Shown here piece after piece: positions 48,501 to 63,500 of a DNA stretch of 64,000 nt. Position 1 is the stretch's first letter, and the number at the start of each line of letters is the position of its first letter. Where the stretch lies: contig CBFFRP010000412.1 of assembly GCA_965644295.1 (NCBI GenBank), forward strand, positions 124,001 through 188,000, read 5' to 3'. Position numbers and translations under genes: made by a program. The DNA is from Paraphysomonas bandaiensis. Its lineage: Eukaryota; Chrysophyceae. Below the pieces are notes generated by a model. It ran no database searches. It was not told the DNA's origin and worked only from the letters and a program-made list of their open reading frames with translations.

Positions 48501-51500
48501 AATAACTTCATGAATATGGGTTTCCGACCATTGTCGCGTGCTTTGTACGAAGGTTTTGCATTAAGCTTTCAGACACAATTGGACCATGTGAGTAGCAGGT
48601 TTATGCGGACATTTCTCATGCAATGTCTGCAAGTGAAAGATGGTAAGAGCATGCTGATGCCTCCTTCTCGACCAGGTGGACGCAAGTCGCAGGCATCTGA
48701 GTGGACATTGGTGAAACCCTACTGGATTCGATCTGGCCCTCGTCCACCAGTTGAGTGGACAGAGCCTGATGCCAGAGGGATTGTCAGATTTGTCATGACC
48801 CCTAACGTCGAGGCGAATATTCGAGATCTAGCTCGAGCAGTCAGTGCCAACGTCACGTCGGTTCTGCTACAAGGTCCAACGAGTGTTGGAAAAACAACAA
48901 TGATAGAATATCTTGCAGCCAAGTGTGGCTACCGCTGTATCCGTATCAATAATCATGAGCACACTGATGTGCAAGAGTATATAGGTGGATATGTGACAAG
49001 TAGTGATGGAAGTCTGGTCTTTAAAGATGGTATGCTTGTTGAGGCACTGAGGAGGGGTGATTGGATCATTTTGGATGAGCTCAATCTTGCGCCTTCCGAT
49101 GTTTTAGAAGCACTTAATAGATTGTTAGATGATAACCGTGAGTTGTATATTCCCGAGACAGGAGAGATAGTAAAACCCTCGCCGGGTTTTTTTCTCTTCG
49201 CTACGCAGAACCCCGCCGGAGCATATGGAGGGCGCAAACCCCTTTCACGTGCATTTAGAAATAGATTTATAGAAATTTATATCAGCGACCTTCCGTATAA
49301 TGAGGTGGAGACTATAGTTGCTGCCACATGTGGGATCGCACCGAAGTACAGCAAGATGTTGGTTGCTGTAATGAAAGAGATGCAGATGCGTAGGCAACAG
49401 TCGACTTTACTTCAGGGAAAGCATGGGTCGATTACAACTCGCGATCTTATCAAATGGGGAAGGCGAAACTTGCATAGTGTCGATGATATTGTGCGTGAAG
49501 GCTATATGCTTTTGGCTGAAAGGCACAGAAGTGACAGCGAACGGAATGAAATTCTAGATATATTGATATCAATTTGCAAGTCATCCTCATTTGATTTGTC
49601 GGGTCTGTATGCTCTGCCCCAGGGATCGCCTGATTGTGATTCCCCACCAGAAAAATCTTGTCTGAAGGAGCTGCAGCAGTTGCAAATCAGCCTTCGTAAC
49701 CATGAGGTTAAAGTGGAAGGCGTGACTGGATTAGCGCTAACATATTCGATCACACGATTGTGGACTATAGTCAGTAGGTGCCACGAGTTCAAGGAGCCTG
49801 CACTTTTGGTCGGAGAAACTGGTTGTGGGTGAGTTTACTCTTCATTTATATTTTTTTACATAACCATTTGTGCAGCAAAACCACTGTGTGTCAATTGTTG
49901 GCTGCTTCAAAGGGTCAGAATATTCGAATAGTTAATTGTCACCAATCCACTGAAACGGCTGATATCATTGGTGGTCTCCGGCCTGTGAGAGGGCGAGAGA
50001 GTCTTCTTGAAGAGGTGTTGACTGGAATTAAGAGGATAGTTCATATTCATTGTACAAATGATGATGGGTTGGATAGGCAACGTAAAGGTCAACAAGATAG
50101 TTTTGCTCAATGTCGTTTGCTGATTGATGAGTGTCGAAGTGGTGAAAGAAAAGAACATGTCAACGAAACACTCATTGGAAATGCCGTAGGTGAAGTTATG
50201 ATGCTGTTGAAGCAGCACGACTCTATCTGCTCATCCGAAAATTCCAGTGACAGTAGACCAAGCAAGAAGTCTAAAAATGGAGAATCGGCCGAGATTGTAC
50301 GAAGTACTGTAGTTTCGTCATGCGAATCCGCATCGAGTTTATCAAATGATACAGTCGCGGATATGAAAAGATGCGTTTCCCAATGGCAGCGGTATATGTC
50401 TTTGTTTGAATGGCAGGATGGTCCGCTTGTGGAAGCTATGAAAAATGGCGACGTATTTGTGTTAGATGAGATTAATCTTGCTGAAGATGCAGTAATTGAG
50501 AGATTGAACAGTGTGTTGGAAAGCTCGCGGACCATAACTCTCGCAGAGAAGGGTGGGCAATGTACAGATGGAAGTGAGCTAGATAGCAATGTTGTCATTA
50601 CTGCACATCCGAACTTCCGTTTTTTTGCTACAATGAACCCAGGGGATGACTTCGGGAAGCGCGAACTTAGTCCTGCATTGCGTTCAAGATTTACTGAAGT
50701 GTGGGTGCCAGGCGTGAATTCAACAGAAGATATTGTTTCTATAGTTCGTGAGATGCTTCCCCGCCTTGATGACATTGGTGGCACGAATGCGTCAGCTATA
50801 GCTTCGTTGATGGTTGATTTTATGCAATGGATCAATGAAGAATCAAGTAAAACCACTATGGTTGGTATCAAGGTTTCTGTGCGAGAAGTTTTAGCTTGGG
50901 CTCGCTTTATTACCAGCTGGAAGTGTGAAGCAGCTGTTGATGTTTTTATCGCCTTTGTTCATGGTGCACAAATGCTGATACTTGATGGATTGGGAATAGG
51001 TCTGTCTATTTCAAGGGAACAAATAGAACGCCTGAAGTCGAATGGAATTGACAAGTTAGTGTCGATGTGCCCTATTCAATATCACCAGGCTGTATCCGAA
51101 TCAGTTATAAGATCATCATCTGATATTACTGATCGACATAAAGTGGCGGTAGAGAAGGACAAATTTCACGTGGGTTCCTTTTCTATTCCAATGGGGCCGA
51201 ATGCAGAGAAGCCATCTTCCACTACTTATGTACTTGAAGCAAAAAGTACTGTTTTGAATTTTCAGCGAGTATTGAGAGCAATGCAGCTACCGAGACCTAT
51301 TCTTTTGGAAGGTCCTCCTGGAGTGGTAAGTATATATATATGTATTTTCATCGTTTATGTGACTTTCTGATATAGGGAAAAACCTCGTTAATTTCGAATT
51401 TAGCTATTTTAACTGGTCATAATCTTGTGAGGATCAATCTGTCTGAGCACAGCGAAATATCCGATCTTATTGGCACAGACTTGCCGAATTCTGGTGTAGA

Positions 51501-54500
51501 TTCCTCTGAGAGTGGGGGCGAAGGAAGTTCGGCGAAGTTTAAATGGTGCGATGGTGTGTTTTTGACCGCCCTCAAGAAGGGCGACTGGGTACTGTTGGAT
51601 GAAATGAACTTGGCTCCCCAGTCTGTACTTGAAGGTCTAAATGCGTGTTTTGATCATCGTGGTGAAGTATATATACCTGAAATCGGCAAATCGTTTGCAT
51701 GCGCCCCGTCTTTTCGAGTGTTTTGCGCTCAGAATCCTATGTCAGAAGGTGGAGGAAGGAAAGGCTTACCACAGAGTTTCTTGACACGTCTGTCACGCGT
51801 GTATGTTGAGCCGATGACTGCTGGTGATATGGTTCAAATAGCTGAAGTTGCATATTCTTCGAAGCTTTCTACGAAGTATTCAGTATTTATTGCAAAAATG
51901 GTCAGCTTTGTACAAAAACTTCAGGAAGATATTGCAGAGAAGAATCTCTATGGGCGGTCGGGTGGGCCATGGGAATTCAATTTGAGGGATGTATTTCGTT
52001 GGTGCGATATTGTGTATTCGAGAGCAACTGCGTCTGAGTATATGGACAATACGTCTCTCAGTCAATATATTGTTGCTGATGCCGCGAATATGCTGTTTGT
52101 ATCACGCATGCGGACGCTGGATGACCGCTGGCACGTTAAGCAGGCGTTTGAATCCGTATTTGGATATTCATTGGATGTGGATATGGTACCCCTGGTTAAT
52201 GTAGTGTCATCGTCAGACTGGAATTGCAGTGTACTCATTGGCTGTGAAAATATGTCGTACAGTTCTACTGGCCTAAGTTTAATGAACACGTGTTCGATCA
52301 AGGTACTTTCCAGTATGATCATGCATGAACACGACATGCCATTGCGTGGTGATTTACTCAAGCCGCTGGAGAGCATTGCTACATGTGTGAATTTGAATAT
52401 CCCAGTTCTGTTAGTTGGGCACACAGGGAGTGGGAAGAGGCGATGCATTAGGCACTTGGCACATGTGACGGGGAACCTCACTCGTATGGTTGAATTCGCT
52501 GTAACACCATCGACGGATGCAACTGAGTTGTTGGGATCATTTGAACAAGCCAATATTTACCGTTCTTTATATCGTGGAATGACTTTACTGGATAACCTGG
52601 CAGCCAGGCTTTCTATTGTGACGGTGTCTCTTAATCTCCCTGAGTTGAATGACGTTGTAGCTGTGCTCCTGTCAAGGTGTTTCGAGGCTACAGCTAGAGT
52701 TGAAAGCATCTCTGAAAATAATGCTATTATGTTACACAAAGCAAAGGAGAAGAACAGTGATAATATATTTAACATGCTCAATGATTTAATAGCAACGTTT
52801 CACAATGCATTGGCTTTGTTACATAGTCACATTTCTTCTTCGACTGTTGTCACCTCAATTGCAATCAACTGCGCTGAGTACGTTGAGATATTGAACGAAG
52901 TTTTTGCAATTTTTGATAAATGCTGGAGTGATTGCAACAGTCAAAGTTCCGCAGGAAATTTTGAGTGGGTTGATGGTGTAGTCGTAACCGCATTGGAGCG
53001 GGGATACTGGTTGCTGGTTGAAAATGTCAATTTATGCTCGGCTAGCGTTTTGGATAGGCTGAACTCTCTCTTAGAGCCCAGCGGAACGTTACTTTTAACT
53101 GAAAATGGCGAAGGGAGGATTGTAACACCACACGAAAACTTTCGAATATTCTTCTCGATGGACTCCACGTACGGGGAAATATCACGAGCAATGAGAAACA
53201 GATGTGTAGAAATTGCGTTGGTGACTTCGAAAGATGAATTTTCTGATACATATCGTACTTCTCATCCCGTAGGTAGTGATGGGGATGTTGCATCCGTGTA
53301 TGCACAGTCTGAACTGTGTGCAATATACAGTGAAGATGTGTGGCGAAGCCTATGCAATGTACACAACGAACTTTCTCGCTACACAACGAGTGGGGTTGGG
53401 CATGATATTCCTGTATATCGTATATTTGCTAGGGTATGTCGCATGTTTCATCTTAATTATATGAGTGGAATTCCTGCGCGTAATGCACTGTCAGACGCTG
53501 TGTCGGGAGTTGCCCCGTTTATATCGGACGTGTTGACCAATGGGAATGTATATACTACGGGGAAATTGGAAACCACTGCAGTTGGCCCCGCGGAGCGGAT
53601 GTTTGCGCTACTTCAGTGCTGTCATGGAGTCTTACCCTCTGAGACTGTGAGCGCTCTTGTATTTTTTCTTATCTCCTTTTCTCGTGACACCATTGATATG
53701 CGGGACACTTCTGACTGGATTGTGCAGTGGATATTGGCTGTTGACCAAAGGAAGTCGTCTGTGCTTCCATCTGTAATTAGCCACCTGCGTACTAACGTAA
53801 AAGATTTCACGAAAGATACCCCATCGATCGATATTCTATCGGAGTTATGGAGCATGAACATTGTTATATCATGCCGTATTATACGCGACTTTGCTGTATC
53901 TGCTGTCAGAAGAGCCTATTCATATACCTATGACGTAGTACAGAAGCGGATACTCGACTGTGTTTTCCAATGGATGTGTTCTTTGCTCAATACATCTAAT
54001 TTTGTAGAAGATATACGGGATTGTGACTCTACTCTGTGGATTGTAGAGTATATATCAGAATCGAAAATCATGGATTGGGTAGTCGCAAATACTTCTGTAC
54101 TGAGTATCGCCTATAAACACACACAGACAGATATTGCTATTGCGAGGCGTGCTCATGCTCTCTTTCATGAGTCTACGGATTCGGCGTACTCAGTGGAAAA
54201 CATGCGATTGCTTAAGCTGTATATTTCTTTTGTTGAAAAGTATCACCATGCACGGTGTCCAATACTCTGTGCTGAACAGCGACACACTGCTAGAGTTAAA
54301 AACGTTGTGCTTGGATTCTCGATGGCCGCCGAAGATAGTCAATCATTTTCTTCAGTGTACTCTTGTTTGTACGAAGTTGCTGTAGCAGCAGCGTCCAATT
54401 CAAGTCATTTAAATGATTGCAGGGAGGCGTCCGTTTTATGTGCGATACAGCAGCTGCTTCTGAGTATTAACGATGCCTTTAAGCATGTGTGTAGGGTTGT

Positions 54501-57500
54501 GCTGGCTGTCGGTGTATCCAATGCACAGTGTCATATTCAAGAATTTATTGATAGCTACGGTGATCTCGTGATACACAGAGATATTTTGTCACGGATCCTG
54601 ATTGATGGAGTAGCGGACATGCGCCGGATGCCATGGGGTCATATCACAGTAGCTCTCAGGTGGATACAGAAGAAATTAAGTGTCATGTACAATCATTCCA
54701 AAGCATTGATCAGTTCGCATGTTGACGATGTTAACGCTGCAGTGAAAGTCGTCTGCAATCACTGTGGTACTATGCAAACAATACACCGGCGGTGCGATGC
54801 GGCAATTGCTTCGTACTGGCGAAAAACAGTGCCCTTTGACAAGGTTCGATTGTGGAAAGAGGGTGGACATGCAGCTTTACCTATTACGCTGAGTGACTGG
54901 TCGATAAGGAGTGCGATCTCGAGACTGCTATCTGTAACTATGGGGCGTGTTCCTTTGCCAAGCTTCGTTTCCCCATGGCACGAGAAAATGGTACACTTAG
55001 TAGACAACCAGTATCAAACTCTGAACAATAGTGATTCAGGCGGGTTTGGTTCAGTTAGTTTTAATTCATTACGAAGAAATCCGCAGCTGATGCGAGAATG
55101 GCTCTGTCTGTTTAGTACATTTTACTGGAGCAATACAAATGAAATTCCTCCTATAGAAAGCACACCAGCAGGATTTGTTGCTTCCAAACAATTCAGCAAG
55201 AGGAATCGAATCAGAGTCGACTTTGATAAACTTTTGTCTGCAATAGATGCCAAGTTCAAAAGCTCGATTGAAGCTTTATTGGGTGCTTCTAAAGTGGAGG
55301 AAATCGATGCAGGGGAATCAATGTATGAAAATAGTGTTACTAAATCTGAGTTCGACCGCAGCGTTGAGGTATCGAGTTCTCAAAAAATTGACGATGAAAT
55401 TCGCCGTAACGGTTCGTTCTATTCGACTTTTCTTGCTGAGCCTGAGGCTATTCGAGGACTTATTTGTATTGTTGAACTTGTAGCGTCGATAAACACTCTC
55501 ACAACTGCTACATCATTCAGCTCCCATGACTCCACTTGTGCTTTACATCGTCAGTTGGAGCTCAAAGGACTGTATTATGAATTCATTCTACCACTTCGGC
55601 ACCACGCTGCTTACGTTCTTTCACTTACTTTACAGCACACCCTTTATGATCCGCATTTATTGCGAGAGTTGCAAACGCTTGTGTGGTTCATTGATTCACT
55701 GTTTAAAGACGAGAAAAGTGAGAATTCTGGTAGTGAGAAGTCTTCTATGGCGTGGTCCGAAGAATCCATTCTTATTTTGAATAAGCTGTCTACCTCCTTT
55801 TCTATCATGCTTGATATTAGATTGCACTCAATGCTCTCGTACAACTTGTCCAATTCCCTTAATTTTGTCGAATTTTTTTGGGGAAGTAAAACGTTGGAGA
55901 AATTCAAAACTAATCCTTATCACCAACTCGAAGATGACGGTAGCTCTGTGCATAACACGGAGTCAACATCACTTGTCGGTTGCACCGAAATGTATACAAC
56001 TGGAATCTTAAGGCAGCTGCAACCTGTGTCGATAGAAGTAATCCTGCGCTTGCTTCACACCGAATCTATGAGACTTCCACTAAGTGACAATTCGACAATG
56101 CGATCGCTGACATATCATGACTCTTCTCCTCTCACAATATCATCGTACGCTGAGGCGAGAAATAAACTCTTGGGCATGTATCGCATGTCTGTTCACACTG
56201 CCAACTCCAGGAAAGCCTGTGCGAATGAGTTTGGTCAATTAAAGCTCTTAGCATACTATACCATTGTAGTAATTAGAAGCTGTAGGGACTTTATCCACAG
56301 CGAAGTGTACGAGAAGTTCCAGTACATAGTGAGTCAAATTAAGAGTTCTCAAACTGTATCACTGGAGGTGTTCGAGGAACTGTCAGCTCTGAATGTTCAG
56401 CTGTACACCAGCAATGTCTATATAAGCAAACTGTTTGCCGACTGTTTGCCATCAATTTTTGATGTCCTTACATCAAGCTCAATTGTTTCTAATCCTGATG
56501 CCCATGTCGTTGATATTGGACTGGCATGGACTTGTATTGGTATACTGCGGGTACACCTTTCAGTACCAGTGTCTCATGTAGACCCGGCGGTGAAGTCTGC
56601 AACCAAAGCGGAACTCCTCTCACACCATACGCGATATATTTCAAACAGCTATATAACTGAGAAATTCGTCTGTTCAATTAAAGGTGGAGCATCGGTTATT
56701 CCTCCAATGCATGAATTGGAGTATGTCTATGTAAATATGGAGAGAAAAATATCTCGCTTACGGGACAATGCGATTGAGAGGCCGGATGACATTCCCCAGT
56801 TTACTGAAGTGTTTAGTGAGCTGAGAGAAGCTTGTGAAAGTCTTGTTATCAGTGATCGTATTCTGAACATAGCTTTATCGTGTAAAAAGAACTTGGAAAT
56901 ATTGAGGAGTGTGGAGTGGTCGAGTACGTCCTCTATGAACTTAGCGAATAAACTTATGAATGAATTTAAGCATTTGTCGTCTGAGGAGCACGCATGGCAA
57001 GAATCTGTAAATGGCTTCTTGTCTCGACTTGATTCAATATTCTGTGATTATGAAGACATTACCTCTCCCATAACTTCTGCTTTCCACAGTATATCCATGG
57101 GCCTTCGTATGGTAGTGGGATGGAGCTATGCCTTCGCGGAAGAGTGTTTTACAATGAAATCTTCCGATGCATTTGACACAATAGAATCCGCTGCTACAAA
57201 TCTCTTTTCTATTCCATGTACAGCCAATATTTCTCTCAGTGAAGCTTCTAGAGATATTTTTAGTACTGTATGCGACACACTTACCCATACTAACTACCTA
57301 TCCTTGAGAGCGACAAGACGATTACAGTCGGCGAGGGATGTGGACGTCACACAACCGAGCCCACGCTCTATCAACTCATTAGCTCCAAGTTTTTCTCGTA
57401 TTGTAATGTTATCGAAAATTGATTACTATGTTGGATGTGGTATTGTGAATCCTATGCAAGTATATGATTCTTTTTCCAAGATTCTTGAAAATTTTGCTGA

Positions 57501-60500
57501 AACTTATCGAGTGAAAGAGGCTGAGAGAAAGGAAACTGAATTACGGAAGACAGCACTCTTTAGATACAAGGACAGTTCCGAAAATTCCACTTCAAGTAAA
57601 TTCGGTAATTCAGATAAAACTTTTGAATCAAACGATGAAAAAGAAGAAAACGAAGCACTGATGGCTAACTTTCCAAATCATCTTGTTATGTTCGATGATA
57701 TTATCAGTGGAAATAACGACGCAGCGGAGTATGGTGATATGGAAACTGATAGAACGGATGTCGCCTCTGCACCACAAGAATCTGATGGCCTTGTATTGGA
57801 CGATAGGTGTGTTAGTACATTGATTAATCTGCATGCAAGAATGGTTTTGGTGCATCTTCCTCTGTCACTGAGCCTCAGGCGATGCATTTGGGAGCGTTCA
57901 CAGCAAGAAAATACCGCTACAGTGCTGTCAACAAGTAATTCGAATGCTGCTAAATCGATAGCTAAAGATCCTGGTGTGGAGTACCGCGCATTTCACCTAG
58001 GTATCACAGAAACTAAAGAGTTTCGAAATTGTCTTCGTGGGAACCTCACGGAACACACAGTCTCACTTGGAAAATTGCTAGCTTGGGGAATTGGAAGAGC
58101 CATGGTTTCTTCTTTAGAAAAGACACTTCGTGGCTTGGGATTGGTTACGCTTTCAGCTGTCGCACAAGAGTGTAACGTCGAAAGCAATGAAATAAGTGGT
58201 TTTTCCTCGTGCTTGAGAAGTTTTGCAGATTATTATGCGACGAATAACCAGCCGATTGATCGAGACTTACTCTTGCTGTTGGACTCGAGACCTGGGACGC
58301 CGTGGAACCCGCAAAACTTTCATACGGATGGTAACAGCAGCGAGGCAATTAAAGCTGCTCCTTGTGTGAGGAAAATGCTTCAGGCTGCAGTGAACCTACT
58401 GGTGAAATTTCCCGAGAACGAGTTTCTTTTAAATATTTGTAAAATTTCTGCAAGAATTGCACAATTCTCTATTAAAGAGCCGATTGGAAAAATGTTAGCG
58501 TCGGTTCAATTATTGCTACGGAGTGCCCAGGATTGGGAGCAGTATGCGGCAAAGCACGTGTCCCTACAAGAGCCAATGCAGGATTTAACCTCAATAATAA
58601 CTCACTGGAGAACACTAGAATTGAAGTCCTGGGCGGATCTATTGCGATGCCGAGAAGTTGTATTCGCAGAGCGAGCTCGGAGATTCTGGTTTTCACTCTA
58701 TGGTGTCTTAAATTCGCTGCCTGAATTATCCGCTAAGGATATTCCTACTGAGCCGTTGTTTTCTGGGACGACGACATGGAAATCTCTATATGCGTCAACT
58801 CCAACATGGTTTCATCTACAGAATAGTACTACCCCAGACGTTCTATCGGCACTTGGTGGTCATTACAACAAGAAAACAGATTCCAGTACAAAGCGAAAAG
58901 CGGCAAAGTTGAAAAAGCTCTATCGTGTTTCTTATGAAAACGAGGCCAGAAGTAGTTTCAACGAATCCGAGTATCTCAAGACAGTATTCGATACATTGGA
59001 TGGGTTCTTGAGATCATGTGTTGTTGGTGAATTTCCAACTCGCTTACATTTGGTGCGCCTGTTTTCACTGGAATTGATGCAAACTTCTTCTGTGTCATAC
59101 TTCAGTGATTTCGATGTATCAACTGTTGAAGACTATAAAAAGCTCCTGAAAGTCAAATTAGCGTTTGTATCGTATGGTTTATGGCAGTATTATTCTCAAT
59201 TTCTTCCTTCCATCAGAAAGTTTCAAGACCTTTTAAAAAGCCCGATTGAGAAGCGTCTGAAAGATGAAATTAAAATAAGCAAATGGGACCAAATGAATGC
59301 CTATGCTGTGATGGAGCACTCTGAGAGAGTACATCGTAAGCTAAATAAAATAATTAGAGAATATGAGGGAGATGTGCTTGAATATCCGATATCTGCTATA
59401 TTGCATAAGGAGATCATGGGTGATTTCGTTTCCGAACAGGGTGAGCTTCAACCGTCAACAACAGTTCCGCCACATGTGATGATTTTTCCGACACTTGAAT
59501 TACCTTCAGCGACACCTTCAACATCAGAGAGTGTTTCGGCTCATTTGTCGTCCAGTAAAAATGCAGATGATTCTGTAACGTCGGAGTATGAAGACGACGA
59601 AGGTGGTGATACAAATAAAACTTTGACCAGCAGTGTTCCGTGTCCTGTGTATATTGAATTGAAAGACTATGCTCCGACAGTATTGTTACATGTCTCTCGG
59701 CTGACTTCCTTTAATAGCTATGCATCAATTCCGACTACACTTCCGGAACGTTGCCATCGGCTTTATCAAACTCAAAAGTTATTTACGAAAGTATCTCTGT
59801 ATTTGCATGATATATTTGTGTTAAGTTCGTATACGAAATCCACTGGCACGACTATTAAAACTGAGAATGATTCAACCGGAGACTCTCAGTCCAATAGCTA
59901 TTACGGCAAGCTCAGGTATGGTCTTATGGCAGCTGAAGTGTCGGAAAACATGTGTGCCAATATATTCTACCGCATAGAGGTGTTGCGGTCATCTGTAGAT
60001 TATACGCCCAGGAGTGTTAAGCATCGAGCTTTTGGTGATCTTCTGCGGCGGCTGAAGGAAGAAGGTATAACTCATCTGCGAAGTGAAGTCCCACCTCAAG
60101 TCAGAGTACCTGTGGATGTGTTTTCTGTACAACCACTTCTTCCTGTGGAAATCGCTGTGGATCTTGGCTTGTCAATATATAGTGCAACTAAACGCTCAGA
60201 GGATTCAGAAACTTTCCTTCAGTCAATCATCGATAAATCTGAGAGCTATTTTTATCGCAATATCTGTGAGATTAATCAAATGAGATCCCAAGCCGCAGCG
60301 CCTATCTCGAGCGATATTTCTCAACGTGAAGTGCAAATAATGCTGGGCCAAGCTGAGAACATGTTTTTCTCGCTTTTAAAGCATCGAACTGCGATTGGTG
60401 CAGCGTTGCATGATATTCACTCGCTGTTGTCTGTAAAAGATAAGTTGCACACGCTGCTTTCAATGGATGGACTCGCAGAATCTTGTTCTGTAATTCCTAA

Positions 60501-63500
60501 TCAAGAAACGTTGAGGTGTATATGGGAATATCGACAGAGGGCTGGAAATTTACTTTTCAGCTCACTTGCGGAGCTAAACGAATTACTGATATCTGCTGCT
60601 GTGGTAAATTCTGAGAAGCAGGTGGATGATTCATATGGGTTAGACATCTGTATGGAGGATGATATTGTACAACGTATCCCTGACTGGCAAATGAAGTCAG
60701 CAATCGATGGGCTGAATAGTTTTCTTCGTGTTTTGGAAAGCTTCGTCGCATGTAATCTGCGCACTTCACCTGATGAGTGTATCACTGAGAATGCGTGGTC
60801 ATCTGTTGGAATAAACATCGTGGGCATGCGCCGTGCTAATACTCTTGGTTTTGTATTTGGAGTTGGTGACGTGACGAAACTAATCGAGTCATCCAATGTG
60901 TTAGAAACGAATAGGACTGACATGGAGAGTGTCTTTCACTATCTCAAGAATATTTTATCTGAAGATGTAGTGGATAAAGTGGTAGAGCAGTACAAGGACT
61001 TCATGCAAGAAATTGGAAATCAGCGAAAACAATTGGACGGTATGCTCTCGCTTTGCTCACGAGGTGATGACAGTAATAGCACGGCACTTGTAAACAACTC
61101 CGCTGGCACACTAGCCAATGTCGTAAATATGTGCCTTGTGTCAGTACAAGAACTTCGTACATTAGCCGGAAGGGTTCCAGCCGCAGACACCAAGGAAACT
61201 ATATCACAAAGAATTGACTGTTTCGGTAATTCTGTACCGATTCCACAATGGTCAGATCAAAAGGACGCATTCGATAGCGGCTCGGATGTGTCCTTGACGG
61301 AGAGCTTTAGAATGAGTTCTCTCTCTTTTTCTGCTCTTAAAGTTGCTGATGTATCCTCAAGTCTGAATTCGTTTTTGAATTCCTTGTCCTGTGCTTCTTC
61401 TGAATTAAACTCGATTCAAGGAGACCCTGCGCATGTATTACGGACATTGTTTTTTAACGTAGCCCCTCTTTTAGACTGCCTGACCGCTGCGTCCAGAATA
61501 CTTGTACAGGACATGTTGGCATCGTATAAGTCTTGTGGGAAGCTTTTATACATATGTCTACGCGTGTTTCGCGTTTTATTAGCGAAGGGATTTTGTGCTG
61601 ACACAACCAAGGAAGGGGATGGTGGAGGTGAAGGCTCCGACGATATTTCCAATATGATATTTGAGGACGATGTAGAAGGCACTGGTATGGGTGAGGGAGA
61701 CGGTTCTAAGGATGTCAGCGACCAGATCGAAAATGAAGAGCAGTTGTTGGGATTGAAGGGTGAAAAACCGGACACCGAAAAGGATGCCGGTGATAAGAAA
61801 CTCAATGAAGAAGAGCGGGATCAAGGTGTTGAAATGATGCAGGACTTTGATGGTGAAATGTACGATCTCCCTGAAGAAAAGGAGGACGAGAAGAAAGAAG
61901 ATGACAATGAAGATGATGGAGAAGATCTGGATCGTGAAATGGGAGGTGAGTTGGACATGGATAATATTGTCGATGAGAAACAGTGGGGCGATGATGAGGA
62001 CGAGGAAGACGGACCACAAGATGACGAGACGTTTGAGAAAGACAGCAAAATGCAGGGTGAAACTATCGATGGCGAGATGACAACCAAGACAGATGAAGAC
62101 GAGCCTGAAAATAGGGACAATGAGGCATCTAAGCCAGATAAATCCACTGCAGATGATGGTGGTGCTGATGAAAACGAGGGGCCTGAAGAAGAGAACATAA
62201 ATGAGGAGGCACAACAGGATAAACCTTTAGGTGTCGATGTGCAACAAGATCCACAAAAGGATGACGGGGAGGTCCCAGATGAAGCATCCGATGGCGAGGG
62301 TGATGAGGGAGGGCTTGGAGAAGAAGATGCCGCACAGGGAGAACAGCCAGAAGGTGAAGATTTACCTGATAACATGGAGCTCGGGGATGATCAGAGTGAT
62401 GGTGATGCTGAAGACAATGGGGCCGAGCCGATGGAAATACAACCAGAAAACGATGAGGAAGGCTCAGGTGATGAATCTCCCGCAGAGGACGATGAGAATG
62501 ACGATGTAAGTGAAGCAGAAGATGGGCCAGAGAAATCTCAAACGCTTGGCGGTAGTGGGTCAATGAACGATCCTAATGATGCGGAGAAGCCTCAGGACGA
62601 GGAAGATGACCAGAATGACGAGGATGCTGAAATGGACAGAAATCCTTTGTCGAATCCGGAACATAAGAACGCTGCCCCAGTTTTTGGGGTTCAGTCAATG
62701 ACTGGAAAAGATTCAGTGTTGAATGCTGAGGATGAGGTGCATGATGATACTGGTGAAAATGAGGCAGAAGCAGAAGAGGGCATAGATAATACAAAAGAAC
62801 CTTCTGGAGGAGCTGCATCTAGCGGTCATGGTGCACAGTCGTCATCCAATGAGGACGAATCCGACAAGCAGCCAGAGAATCCGAAAAATTCTGCGACATC
62901 TGGGGCGTCATCAGCTGGTGGTCAAAATACTGAGGGTCAGGGCAGCGACAAAAAGCAGAAGGACCGACGGACAATGGAACCACCGAATCCTTTCCGCAAG
63001 CAGGGTGACATAACGGAAATGTGGCACAAGAGGCTGAATATAGAGTCTACTGCGGACGAAGCGGATGAATCTAATCAACAGAGAAGTCAGGATGATGGAA
63101 TGGGGTCTTATGAGTACGAGAGAGAGACCGCTGAGGAGGGAGAGAGTAAAGATAGTGGTGGGATGCAAACACTTGCGGAAGCCAGTGAGAAAGATGTTTC
63201 TCAGCTTCCTCAGGCTAATGAAGACGAGAATGGAGAAGATGGTGCTCAAGAAATGAGTGATGAGGAGGGAGAAAATGATGAGAATGATACTAAAGAACCG
63301 CCGAGTACAGCCCGTAGCGAAAAGAGGGATCGAGAAAGAGCTGCGGCTGAAGATAATCTGTATGACGACTCCGACGAGAGCGCAACAAAGCGAAAGCGTG
63401 CAAACCCAACCCTTGAAGACTCTGACGATAGCGACGTGGATATGTTAGAATTTCCCGACGATAAAGAAGAAAATCAGGAATTTAACTCTAAAGAAGGTAA

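Noticed and set aside
54134-54385. Plus-strand frames in other phases within the midasin linker
   Set aside because: The midasin frame is continuously open through the same DNA and carries the conserved protein.
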